64,000 nucleotides of DNA from Acidobacteriota bacterium (GTDB lineage Bacteria > Acidobacteriota > Vicinamibacteria > Vicinamibacterales > UBA2999), in contig JAKFYH010000023.1 in NCBI GenBank assembly GCA_021730945.1, positions 99,937 through 163,936 on the forward strand. Reading direction: 5' to 3'. The notes below the pieces were generated by a model. It saw only the letters and a list, made by a program, of their open reading frames with translations, had not been told where the DNA came from and searched no databases. The position numbers were made by a program, and so were the translations under genes. Positions 35,712 through 44,136 of the stretch are shown here, in pieces; position 1 is the first letter of the stretch; the number at the start of each line of letters is the position of its first letter.

Positions 35712-37630
35712 CAGTCGAGGGCGAACTCGCTCTGCCAGGATTCATCGACCGGCATCGGCCCCTGGGCCGAACGCTCGAGAATGAAGTTCTCGAGGACCAG
35801 CACGTCCATGTGGGTGCGGCGAAAGCACCGAATCGCATCGTCGGGCGTGCACACGATGGGCTCGCCGCGGACGTTGAACGAGGTGTTGACCAGCACCGGG
35901 CAGCCGGTGCGCTTGTGGAACGCGTCAACGATCTCGAAATAGAGGCCGTTGGTCTCGGGCCGCACGGTCTGGATGCGGGCCGAGTAGTCGACATGGGTGA
36001 TCGACGGCACGATTGAGCGCGGCACGTTCAGCTTCTCGATACCCCAGAGCGCCTTGGCGCCCTCGGGCAGCGGCACGCGCTTACCGGCCCGCACGTCGGC
36101 CACCATCAGCATGTAGGGGCTGTCCTCGTCCAATTCGAACCACTCCGCCACGTGCTCGCGCAGCACGGTCGGCGCGAATGGGCGGAACGACTCGCGGAAC
36201 TTGATCTTCAGGTTCAGGGTCGCCTGCATCTTCGCCGAACGGGCATCGGCGATGATCGACCGGCCGCCCAGGGCGCGGGGACCAAACTCCATACGACCCT
36301 GGAGCAGGCCAACGACGTTCTCTTCGCTCAACAGCCGCGCCACTTCGGCGGCGACATCGGCCGGTGCCAGTTCGCGCGCCACCATCCCTTCACGGGCAAT
36401 ACAGTCGCGAATCTCGTCGCTGCTGAAGCGCGGCCCAAGAAACGACCCCTGCATCTGATCGGCGTACTTCGGCACCGGCACCGGCACCAACCCCTTAGGC
36501 ACCCCAGGCACAGTACGCACCCCAGGCACCTTTCCTGTCTCCTCCCACGTGCCGGCGGACTCCGCGCTTCGGCGATCCTGCCCGAGATGACGATGCCAGA
36601 GCGCCAGCGCGACGCCGAGGGCGCCACCGGCATCGCCGGCGGCGGGCTGCACCCACACGTGGTCGAAAGGCCCCTCGCGCAGGATGCGACCGTTGCCGAC
36701 GCAGTTCAGGGCCACTCCGCCAGCCAGGCACAGGTTGCGCAGTCCGGTCTCGCGGTGAGCGAAGGCCGTCATCTTCAACATCACTTCTTCGGTGATGTCC
36801 TGAATTGAGCGGGCCAGATCCATCTCCCGCTGGGTCAGCGGGCTCTCCGGCTGGCGCGCCGGGCCGCCCAGCAGACGCGCCATCGCCGAGCCGGTCATGG
36901 TCAGCCCGTGCGCATAGTCGAAGTACTCCTGGTTCATCCACAGGCTGCCGTCCTCACCAATCTCGATCACGTGATCCTTGATGGTCTTGACGAATGCCGG
37001 CTCACCGTAGGGGGCAAGTCCCATCACCTTGTATTCGCCCGAGTTCACCTTGAACCCGGCAAAGTAGGTGAAGGCGGAATAGAGCAGGCCCAATGAATGG
37101 GGAAAACGCATCTCGCGCAGCAGCGTCAGCTCGCTGCCCTTACCGGCCCCGATGGACGAGGTCGCCCACTCACCAACGCCGTCAATAGTGACGACGGCGG
37201 CCTGTTCGAACGGCGACGGATAGAACGCCGACGCTGCGTGCGACTCGTGGTGCTCGCCAAAGAGAATCTCGCCCTCGTAGCCTGGCAGGTGATCACGGAT
37301 GTCGTCGCCGATCCAGAGCTTCTCGCCGAGCCATAGGGGCAGGGCCATCAGGTACGACCGGAGCCCGCGCGGGGCCAGCGAAGTGTAGGTCTCGATCAGC
37401 CGCTCGAACTTCACCAGCGGCTTCTCGTAGAAGCCGACCAGGTTGAGGTCGGCCATGCCGATGCCGGCTTCCCGCAGGCAATAGTCGACCGCCCGCGACG
37501 GGAACGCCGGGTCGTGCTTCTTGCGCGTGAAGCGCTCCTCCTGCGCCGCGGCGACGATGCGGCCGTCCTCGACCAGGCAGGCGGCCGAGTCGTGGTAGTA
37601 GGCGGAGATGCCGAGAATGCGGCTGGGCAC
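35711..37630 (-). CDS. Carbamoyltransferase (NodU/CmcH family) with repeat-derived insertion
   Basis: The 639-residue protein has the YrdC/Kae1-like N-terminal domain with ISAYYHDSAACLV, EERFTRKKHD and EHHESHAASAFYPSP (metal-binding His), the LAGGVALNCVGNG region, and the C-terminal domain with GRMEFGPRALGGRSI. NodU/CmcH enzymes move carbamoyl from carbamoyl phosphate to sugar hydroxyls. Between the domains (nt ~36473-36550) a segment KVPGVRTVPGVPKGLVPVPV comes from a short DNA repeat and makes the protein longer than most relatives. The GTG start directly abuts the upstream stop, and DUF5989 and SxtJ genes precede it, the usual set. Confidence 0.93.
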   Translation of the reverse strand: MPSRILGISAYYHDSAACLVEDGRIVAAAQEERFTRKKHDPAFPSRAVDYCLREAGIGMADLNLVGFYEKPLVKFERLIETYTSLAPRGLRSYLMALPLWLGEKLWIGDDIRDHLPGYEGEILFGEHHESHAASAFYPSPFEQAAVVTIDGVGEWATSSIGAGKGSELTLLREMRFPHSLGLLYSAFTYFAGFKVNSGEYKVMGLAPYGEPAFVKTIKDHVIEIGEDGSLWMNQEYFDYAHGLTMTGSAMARLLGGPARQPESPLTQREMDLARSIQDITEEVMLKMTAFAHRETGLRNLCLAGGVALNCVGNGRILREGPFDHVWVQPAAGDAGGALGVALALWHRHLGQDRRSAESAGTWEETGKVPGVRTVPGVPKGLVPVPVPKYADQMQGSFLGPRFSSDEIRDCIAREGMVARELAPADVAAEVARLLSEENVVGLLQGRMEFGPRALGGRSIIADARSAKMQATLNLKIKFRESFRPFAPTVLREHVAEWFELDEDSPYMLMVADVRAGKRVPLPEGAKALWGIEKLNVPRSIVPSITHVDYSARIQTVRPETNGLYFEIVDAFHKRTGCPVLVNTSFNVRGEPIVCTPDDAIRCFRRTHMDVLVLENFILERSAQGPMPVDESWQSEFALD

Positions 37631-37789
37631 TTAGAAGAGGGTGTAAATGAACGGCGCGACAGCGCTCGACTGCGAAAACACGATGAGCAGGCCGAACAAC
37701 ACGAAGACGATGACGATCGGAAGCAGCCAGTACTTCTTTTCGGCCATCAGGAATTGCCAGAACTCTTTGAGGACTCGACTTTTGGCCAT
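37631..37789 (-). CDS. DUF5989-family small membrane protein
   Basis: The 52-residue protein MAKSRVLKEFWQFLMAEKKY followed by one hydrophobic helix (PIVIVFVLFGLLIVF) matches the small proteins found beside carbamoyltransferases in surface-glycan and saxitoxin-type clusters. Its job is unknown. The stop abuts the carbamoyltransferase start, and the ATG lies two bases after the SxtJ stop. Confidence 0.85.
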   Translation of the reverse strand: MAKSRVLKEFWQFLMAEKKYWLLPIVIVFVLFGLLIVFSQSSAVAPFIYTLF

Positions 37790-37791
37790 GA

Positions 37792-38184
37792 TCAATACAT
37801 CCGTGTGAAGTGTGCCCGGTCGTTGTAGCGCTCGGGATAGGCGACCCATCCGGTCCAGGAGGACCGCCGGCGCGCCAGTGGGTCGCGGCCGATCAGCCGC
37901 CAGATCAGGCCCATCGGCGTCAGGAGTATGAAGAACACGATCGACAGAATGACGCGGGCGTTGACGTAGCCCAGGGCCATGGCAAGCGTCCACCACGCCT
38001 TGCTTGGCCACTTGAGCCACAACGGCTGGAGATAGCCGAGCAGCACCAGCAGCACCCCGACCCCGCCCACCACCGCGGCAGTGGTCAGGCGGCCGCGCCA
38101 CACCAGGGCGGCGGCTACCAGGATCAGCACTGTGCCAACCGACAGGCCGAACGATCGCTCCGGATTCCTGGGACCCTTGGTCAT
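37792..38184 (-). CDS. SxtJ-family membrane protein
   Basis: The 130-residue protein has three to four membrane helices and ends WLIGRDPLARR-like then YPERYNDRAHFTRMY, matching SxtJ proteins that accompany carbamoyltransferases. It is the first gene of the long leftward operon. Only 36 bases separate its ATG from the divergent plus-strand glycosyltransferase start, so its promoter must lie in that gap or within the neighbouring gene. No clear ribosome-binding site is seen. Confidence 0.85.
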   Translation of the reverse strand: MTKGPRNPERSFGLSVGTVLILVAAALVWRGRLTTAAVVGGVGVLLVLLGYLQPLWLKWPSKAWWTLAMALGYVNARVILSIVFFILLTPMGLIWRLIGRDPLARRRSSWTGWVAYPERYNDRAHFTRMY

Positions 38185-38220
38185 TTGGCGGCAACGCTTT
38201 CAGGCATACTGTCCACGCGC

Positions 38221-39429
38221 ATGCTGGAGACGACGGCCCCATCCAGCGGACCGGCGATTCCGGTGGTCCGCATCATCACGCGCCTGAATATCGGCGGCCC
38301 GTCGATCCAGGCGGCCTCGCTCTCGTCGGCGCTGACCGCACGCGGCTTCACCACCACGCTCATTCACGGCCGGCTCGGTCCGGGCGAAGGCGACATGAGC
38401 TACCTGGTGGCGCCCGGCGTGCCCTCGGTGTTCGTGCCGGCACTGGCCCGCGCCGTCCAGCCCCTGCAGGACATCCGCGCGCTGTTCACGGTGCTGGCGG
38501 AATTGCGCCGGCAGCGGCCGCAGATCGTGCATACCCACATGGCGAAAGCGGGGTTGATTGGCCGCGTCGCCGCCACCATCTACAACCTCACGCGAGGCAA
38601 GGCGCCACGGGCGCGGCTGGTGCACACCTATCACGGCCACGTGCTCGACGGCTACTTCAGTCCGATGAAGACGCGCGTCTTCATCACGCTTGAGCGGTTC
38701 ATGGCGCGCGTCACCGATGCCATTGTCGCCATCGCGCCCGCCATTCAGTCGGAGTTGCTCGACAGCTACCGCATCGGCCGGCCCGAGCAGTACCGCATCA
38801 TTCCGCTGGGCTTTGACCTGTCGCCATTCGCCGCCGTGGACGAGGCGGCCCGGGCGCGCGCCCGTCACGAACTGGGCCTGGCCCCGGATGTCCCGGTCGT
38901 CGCCACCGTTGGCCGGCTCACCGCCATCAAGCAGCACGCCCGCCTGATCGACTACGCGCAGCCACTGGCGGCGCGGCATCCCGGACTGGTCCTGCTGATC
39001 GTCGGCGACGGCGAATTGCGCGCCGAGCTCGAAGCGCAGGTCGCCCGATTGAACCCGGGAGCCACCGTGCGCTTCCTCGGCTGGCGGCGCGACCTGGCGA
39101 CGATCTATGCCGCCACGAACGTGTTCGCCCTGCCGTCCCGGAACGAAGGCACGCCGGTCGCCCTGATTGAAGCCATGGCGTCGGGCGTTCCCGGAGTGGC
39201 CACGGCGGTCGGCGGCGTCGGCACCGTAATCGCCAATCCCGGCATGGGACTCTGCGTGCCGCTCGACGACGATGCGGCATTTATCGAAGGCCTGCACGGC
39301 TTGCTGGCCGATGCCGGCGCGGCCACGGCGATGGGGGCGCTCGGCCGTGCTCACGTCATGGCCCGTTTCGACAGCCGCCGGCTCACCGACGACATCGACC
39401 GCCTCTATCGCGACCTGCTCGCCGGTTGA
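38221..39429 (+). CDS. Family 4 glycosyltransferase (plus strand)
   Basis: The 402-residue protein has IITRLNIGGPSIQAASLSSA at the N-terminus (IGGP loop), HTHMAKAGLIGR, and GT4 donor motifs VATVGRLTAIKQH, RNEGTPVALIEAMASGVPG and late DSRRLTDDIDRLY. IGGPSIQ and HTHMAKAG are typical of EpsD/WcaL-like GT4 enzymes. The ATG was chosen because the conserved domain begins 16 residues later and no better start lies upstream of the divergent gene. It is one of only two plus-strand protein genes inside the glycan region, and has no clear ribosome-binding site. Confidence 0.9.
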   Translation: MLETTAPSSGPAIPVVRIITRLNIGGPSIQAASLSSALTARGFTTTLIHGRLGPGEGDMSYLVAPGVPSVFVPALARAVQPLQDIRALFTVLAELRRQRPQIVHTHMAKAGLIGRVAATIYNLTRGKAPRARLVHTYHGHVLDGYFSPMKTRVFITLERFMARVTDAIVAIAPAIQSELLDSYRIGRPEQYRIIPLGFDLSPFAAVDEAARARARHELGLAPDVPVVATVGRLTAIKQHARLIDYAQPLAARHPGLVLLIVGDGELRAELEAQVARLNPGATVRFLGWRRDLATIYAATNVFALPSRNEGTPVALIEAMASGVPGVATAVGGVGTVIANPGMGLCVPLDDDAAFIEGLHGLLADAGAATAMGALGRAHVMARFDSRRLTDDIDRLYRDLLAG

Positions 39430-39450
39430 CCGGTTATCATCCTCACTAGC

Positions 39451-40824
39451 ATGCGCGCTCGCACCTGGCTGGTCATCTGCACCGTTGCGCTCGCGCACGC
39501 GGCCGCCTTCATCGTCCATCAACGTCCCGACTGGGGCAGCGAGGTCGCGTGGACCGACCAGGGCGGCTATCAGCGCCTCGGCGAGGTGCTGGCCACCACC
39601 GGGCAATTCACGCGCTACCCCGATGCGCGCGTGTTTGTGCCCGAAGTCATCCGCACGCCCGGTTATCCCGCCTTTGTCGCCGCGGTCTACCTGGTATTCG
39701 GTGTTGGCAACCAGATGGCCGTGGCGGCGGCGCAGGCCGTGGTGTTCGCGCTGCTCTGCCTGCTGGTGTTGGCGCTGGCGCGCCGGGTCACCGACGATCG
39801 CACGGCCACCGGCGCGGCGCTGCTGACGGCGCTGTTCTCGCCGTTGCCCTACTTCGGCGCCCTCGCGCTTACTGAATTGTGGACGGCGTTTGTCGCGACC
39901 ATCGCCTTGCTCGTTCTGGTTCGCGCTGCGCAAACCAGGGCGGTTCGAATCTACGCGGTGGCGGGCGTGCTGCTCAGCCTCACCACGCTCATAAGGCCCG
40001 CATTCGTGCTGCTGCCGTTCTTCCTCGCGATTGCCGTCCCGCTGCTCATTCGCGAGCAACGAACGGCCCGCGCGGTGCGCGGCTGGGCGGTGCTCGCCCT
40101 GACTGCCGCCGTCACGCTGATGCCGTGGTTCGCCTACAACTATGTCCACCTCGGGCAGATCACGCTGTCGCCGGCCGGTGGTGTCGGCCGCGGCACCTGG
40201 GAAGCCTCCTGGCAGGGCCGCTGGGCGGGACGCACTCAAGCGGCGCTGACCGAAGCGGCGACCACTGCGGTCACGCGCGACGAACTGGATGGGCGCGTCC
40301 GCGCCATCGCCGCCGAGACCGGCAGCGATCCCGGCCTGATGCTCAGCTACGTCCACGAGTGGCGCGACATTCACGACCTGTGGGACACGCCGACCGATCC
40401 GGCCGAACGCGCGCGCGCCCGCATGGCGGCCGACCAGGCCTACCTGGCTGCCGGCCTCGCCCACATTCGCGCGGACCCGGCCGGTCACGTGATTCGCCGC
40501 CTCACGCGCGGACCGTTCGTGCTGTGGGCGGCGGAGATTCCCATTCGCTACTCGCTGATCAACAGCGTGCCGACCCTGGTGATCCGCGCCATCTGGCTGG
40601 CGCAGGTGGTGCTGCTCGTGCTCGCAGCACTCGGCGCGATCCACCTCTATCGCCGCGGCCGGCAACTGGAGGCGGCCCTGCTCGTGCTGCCGCTCGTCTA
40701 CGTGACGGGAGTGCATCTGCCTTTATTGTGCGAGGCGCGGCAATCGCTGCCGGTCAAGCCGTTGGTGCTGGTGCTGGCAGCCATCGGCGTCGCTCACTTG
40801 CCCTGGAACTTCAAGTCGGCGTAA
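39451..40824 (+). CDS. GT39-like multi-pass membrane glycosyltransferase (plus strand)
   Basis: The 457-residue protein has about ten membrane segments and a first extracytoplasmic loop with TDQGGYQRLGEVL, where the Asp pair expected in PMT/ArnT-like GT39 enzymes lies, followed by PEVIRTPGYPAFVAA, also common in this family. It is 21 bases downstream of the GT4 gene and probably co-transcribed. Its 3' end overlaps the convergent FAD-oxidoreductase gene by 31 bases. Donor and acceptor unknown. Confidence 0.8.
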   Translation: MRARTWLVICTVALAHAAAFIVHQRPDWGSEVAWTDQGGYQRLGEVLATTGQFTRYPDARVFVPEVIRTPGYPAFVAAVYLVFGVGNQMAVAAAQAVVFALLCLLVLALARRVTDDRTATGAALLTALFSPLPYFGALALTELWTAFVATIALLVLVRAAQTRAVRIYAVAGVLLSLTTLIRPAFVLLPFFLAIAVPLLIREQRTARAVRGWAVLALTAAVTLMPWFAYNYVHLGQITLSPAGGVGRGTWEASWQGRWAGRTQAALTEAATTAVTRDELDGRVRAIAAETGSDPGLMLSYVHEWRDIHDLWDTPTDPAERARARMAADQAYLAAGLAHIRADPAGHVIRRLTRGPFVLWAAEIPIRYSLINSVPTLVIRAIWLAQVVLLVLAALGAIHLYRRGRQLEAALLVLPLVYVTGVHLPLLCEARQSLPVKPLVLVLAAIGVAHLPWNFKSA

Positions 40825-42227
40825 GCCGTCATCTCTTCGAACCAGCGCCGGCCGTCGCTGCCACGCTCGGCGATCGCATCGGCGACCCGCACCCCCAGCA
40901 GCACGTTGTCGTCCATGCTGTTGTTGAGGAACAGCCCGTGGCGGCCGATGGTGTGCACGTTGGCCAACGACACGCCGTCGAGCACGGGGCCAAGGTGTTC
41001 CTCAAATCCGAGTTCATAGACCGGGTAGGCGGTGGCCAGCGGCACGATCCAGTAGTCGCTGACCTCCGCGCGCGTCACGCCCAGTCCGGTGGCCTCGAGA
41101 TCGCGCATGGCGATCGCGAAGATCTCCTCGTCGCTGGCATTCCACAGCTCGTCGCCCTTCCAGCACGACAGCTCAATGCACAACACCGTCTTGCCGTCCG
41201 GCACCATGTCGCCGCTCACGTTCTTCTGCTCCGACATGCGGTTGCAGCGGAACTTGCGGTCGGACAGGTAGACCCAGTGGAAGTCGGTGAGGCGATCGCG
41301 ATCGAGCACCACGTTGATCAACCGCATGCTGCGATAGCGCAGGCGCCCGGCGTGCGCCACGACCTCCGGCGACAGCGCCGGCTCGACCATCCCCACCAGC
41401 GCCGGTAGCGGCAGCGTCGTCACGACGCCGTCGCATTCCAGGCGGTGGGTCTGGCCGTCTCGCAGGTAGCGCACGGCGGTCACGCGGTCGCCGGCCCGCT
41501 CGAGCGCGGTCACGGCGCTGCCGACCAGCACTTGTCCACCGGCTTCGGTCATGCGGGCGGCCATGTTCTCGTAGAGCGTGCTGATGCCCGCGCGCGGATA
41601 CATGTACTCCGTGAAGTAGGCCGCCGGATCGGCCTTGATGCCGAGGATGCGCAGCACGATGTCGCGCAGGTTGAGCTTGGCGACGCGCTGGGCCTGCTTG
41701 GAGGAAATCTGCGAGGTCGGCAGGCCCCATACCCGTTCGGAGTAGATGCCGAAGCACAAGTCATAGAGCGTGCGGCCGAGGTTGCGCACGCCCCAGTCCT
41801 CGAACGAGTCCTCGCGCTGGGGCGGATTGATCAGCGACCCGATCGTGGCGACCGCGTAGTCGGCCATGATGCGCAGCGACAGCAGGGGGTTCAGGCCGGT
41901 CAGCACCTGCATCAGCTCGAGCGGATAGACGTAGTACTTGCCGTGCAGCAGCACCCGCGTGCCCCTGGTCAGTACCAGCGGGTCCTTGCCGAAGAACGGC
42001 CGGATGGTCTCGATGATGCGGCGGCTCTCCTCGGTCTGCCGGACGTGAAAGGTGTGCGGACCGTAGTCCACCGCGTAGGGGCCGCGGCGAATGGTCTGCG
42101 CCATGCCGCCGACGACGGCGTCGCGCTCGATCACCGTCGCGCAAATGCCCTGCTCGGCCAGGCGCCAGCCGGCAGTGATGCCGGCCGGACCGCCGCCCAG
42201 GACGACGATGCGCTCAGGCCTGGCCAT
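40794..42227 (-). CDS. FAD-dependent oxidoreductase (protoporphyrinogen oxidase/UDP-galactopyranose mutase-like)
   Basis: The 477-residue protein begins with the FAD dinucleotide motif VVLGGGPAGITAGWRLAEQ, followed by ERDAVVGGMA and YGPHTFHVRQ, and ends with HTIGRHGLFLNNSMDDN and a VRVADAI helix. This NAD(P)/FAD amine-oxidase fold occurs in glycan clusters, where homologues act on sugar nucleotides or polyprenyl-linked intermediates. It is not a convincing UDP-galactopyranose mutase. It overlaps the upstream epimerase gene by 14 bases, and its stop lies inside the convergent membrane-protein gene. Confidence 0.8.
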   Translation of the reverse strand: MARPERIVVLGGGPAGITAGWRLAEQGICATVIERDAVVGGMAQTIRRGPYAVDYGPHTFHVRQTEESRRIIETIRPFFGKDPLVLTRGTRVLLHGKYYVYPLELMQVLTGLNPLLSLRIMADYAVATIGSLINPPQREDSFEDWGVRNLGRTLYDLCFGIYSERVWGLPTSQISSKQAQRVAKLNLRDIVLRILGIKADPAAYFTEYMYPRAGISTLYENMAARMTEAGGQVLVGSAVTALERAGDRVTAVRYLRDGQTHRLECDGVVTTLPLPALVGMVEPALSPEVVAHAGRLRYRSMRLINVVLDRDRLTDFHWVYLSDRKFRCNRMSEQKNVSGDMVPDGKTVLCIELSCWKGDELWNASDEEIFAIAMRDLEATGLGVTRAEVSDYWIVPLATAYPVYELGFEEHLGPVLDGVSLANVHTIGRHGLFLNNSMDDNVLLGVRVADAIAERGSDGRRWFEEMTAYADLKFQGK

Positions 42228-43149
42228 GTCGCACCAGTTCCAGGTGATCGCGCAGGCGGCGCAGCCCCTCGGCGAGAGTGACCGTGGGGGCGAATCGGAA
42301 ACGCTCGCGCATGATGGGATCGACCGACCGGAACTCGATGAATTCCTCCGTGTGACCCTCGTGGCGCACCGTCACGTCGACGCCCATCACCTCGGCCATG
42401 GCCGCGACCACCTGATTGACGGTCACCGGCGTCCCCGAGGCGAAGTCCACCGTCAACCGCGTGCCCGCCGCGTTCAACAACGACAGGAACCCATCCACCG
42501 CATCGTCCACATACATGAAGTCGATCAGGTTCTCGCCGTTGCCCCGCACCACGAACTCGCGCTGGCCGGCGGCCACCGCCGACAGCCAGCGGGTCGTGAT
42601 CTTGCGGGCGGCCTCGTGCGGACCGTAGGCACCAAAGAACCGGACATTGACGAACGAGCCGACGCTGCCCCGCTTCTCGCAAAAGAACCGCAAGTACTGC
42701 TCAGACGCCAGTTTGGAGATGGCATACGGCAACCGCGGCGAGACCGCGGTGCCCGGACTCACCGGCCCCTGCAGGCCGTCATAGACGGCGCCCGATGACA
42801 CATACACGACGTGACCCGCCGGACAGTGTTCCAGGAAGGTCACCAGTGCCGTGGTGTTCTGGTGCAGGTCGCGCGCCGGCTCCTGGGATGACACCGCCGG
42901 GTCGCCGTTGGCGGCCAGGTACATGACCGCGTCGAACCGGCCGCCACTGTCGCGCACCAGTGATCTCACGCTGTCGGCGTTGGTCAGGTCGCACTGGACG
43001 GCGCGGACGTGAGCCAGCTGCCGATCCGTTACGAAGGCGGCCAGCGACGCGGTCTGGTGATAGGTCGCCACGATGTCCCACTCGCGCGGCGCCCGCAACA
43101 GCAGATTGCGCCCAATGAAGCCGGACGCGCCGGTCACCAACACCCGCAT
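42214..43149 (-). CDS. NAD-dependent epimerase/dehydratase (extended SDR)
   Basis: The 311-residue protein has RVLVTGASGFIGRNLL, SSGAVYDGL, the catalytic YAISK, RFFGAYGPHEAARK and DFMYVDDAVDGF, a full extended-SDR set. Conversion of a sugar nucleotide by epimerisation or reduction is expected; the exact reaction is open. The ATG overlaps the upstream epimerase stop (TGATG). Confidence 0.87.
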   Translation of the reverse strand: MRVLVTGASGFIGRNLLLRAPREWDIVATYHQTASLAAFVTDRQLAHVRAVQCDLTNADSVRSLVRDSGGRFDAVMYLAANGDPAVSSQEPARDLHQNTTALVTFLEHCPAGHVVYVSSGAVYDGLQGPVSPGTAVSPRLPYAISKLASEQYLRFFCEKRGSVGSFVNVRFFGAYGPHEAARKITTRWLSAVAAGQREFVVRGNGENLIDFMYVDDAVDGFLSLLNAAGTRLTVDFASGTPVTVNQVVAAMAEVMGVDVTVRHEGHTEEFIEFRSVDPIMRERFRFAPTVTLAEGLRRLRDHLELVRHGQA

Positions 43150-44123
43150 CAGCGTTTTCCGGTCACGGCGGCCATATGTTCGGCGTACCACGGGATGGTG
43201 CGCGAGATGCCGGCCTCGAGCGACACGGTCGGCTTGAAGCCGAGCAGCGTCGAGGCCTTCTCAATCGAGGGCACCCGCAGTTCGACTTCCGGACCCGGGT
43301 GCGGCTTGAACACGATCTCCGACTTTGAGTTGGTCAGCCGGATAATGGTGTTGGCCAGCTCGAGATTGGTGGCGGTGCCCTGCGGGTTGCCCAGGTTGAA
43401 GGCTTGGCCGATCGCAGCGGGCAGCTCCGTACACATCAAGACGCCGGCGACGAAATCGTCGACGTAGCACCACGAGCGAATCTGGGTGCCATCGTTGAAG
43501 AGGGTGATCGGCAGATTCTGCAGCGCCTGGAGAATGATGCCGCGGATGGCGCCGTCGCCGACCTGGCGCGGGCCATACACGTTGAACGGCCGCACGATTG
43601 CCAGCGGCAGATTGTCCTCACGATAGTGGGCGTACGAGAGATGCTCCGACGCCAGCTTGCTGGCGGCGTAGACCCAGCGGCTCTCGCCGATCGGGCCGAT
43701 CGTAGTGGGGTCGCCCTCGCGGCCCTTGTGGATGAACGAGCCGTAGACCTCGCTGGTGGAGAACTCGACGAAGCGTTCGACGCCGACCTCGAGGGCCGCC
43801 TTGACGACCTGATGCGTCCCCAGCATGTTCACTTCCATCGTCCGCACGGCGCTGCGGTCGACGGTGTAGACGCCGGCAATGGCGGCACAGTGAATCACGA
43901 TCTGGCAGCCATCCATGGCCTTGCGGGTGGCATCGAAGTCGAGCACGTCGCCCTGGACGAAGCGGAGATGGGCGTGGCCATCGAGGTGGGCGAACTGCAG
44001 GGCGTTGCGATGCAGGTTGTCGTAGACCACGACCTCGTTGTCCTCGACCAGGCGCGAGACCAGATGCGAGCCGATGAAGCCGGCGCCGCCGGTGATGCAG
44101 ATGCGTTTGTTGGTAATCGCCAT
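43149..44123 (-). CDS. NAD-dependent epimerase/dehydratase, UDP-sugar decarboxylase/dehydratase-like
   Basis: The 324-residue protein has ICITGGAGFIGSHLVSRL, EFSTSEVYGSF, the catalytic YAASK, RPFNVYGPRQVGDGAI and SWCYVDDFVAGV. The SEVYG and FNVYGPRQ motifs are shared by dTDP-glucose 4,6-dehydratases and UDP-glucuronate decarboxylases; I cannot decide between them or a 4-epimerase. The gene lies 13 bases downstream of an EPS-type regulator. Confidence 0.87.
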   Translation of the reverse strand: MAITNKRICITGGAGFIGSHLVSRLVEDNEVVVYDNLHRNALQFAHLDGHAHLRFVQGDVLDFDATRKAMDGCQIVIHCAAIAGVYTVDRSAVRTMEVNMLGTHQVVKAALEVGVERFVEFSTSEVYGSFIHKGREGDPTTIGPIGESRWVYAASKLASEHLSYAHYREDNLPLAIVRPFNVYGPRQVGDGAIRGIILQALQNLPITLFNDGTQIRSWCYVDDFVAGVLMCTELPAAIGQAFNLGNPQGTATNLELANTIIRLTNSKSEIVFKPHPGPEVELRVPSIEKASTLLGFKPTVSLEAGISRTIPWYAEHMAAVTGKR

Positions 44124-44136
44124 TTCGGGGGATGCC

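Noticed and set aside
38200..40716. 838-residue open frame on the minus strand
   Set aside because: It is antisense to two clear plus-strand genes, is rich in Arg, Gln, Glu and His as expected of high-GC shadow frames, and has no domain motif.
40794..42227. UDP-galactopyranose mutase
   Set aside because: Only the FAD-binding start and general fold are shared; length and C-terminal motifs differ.
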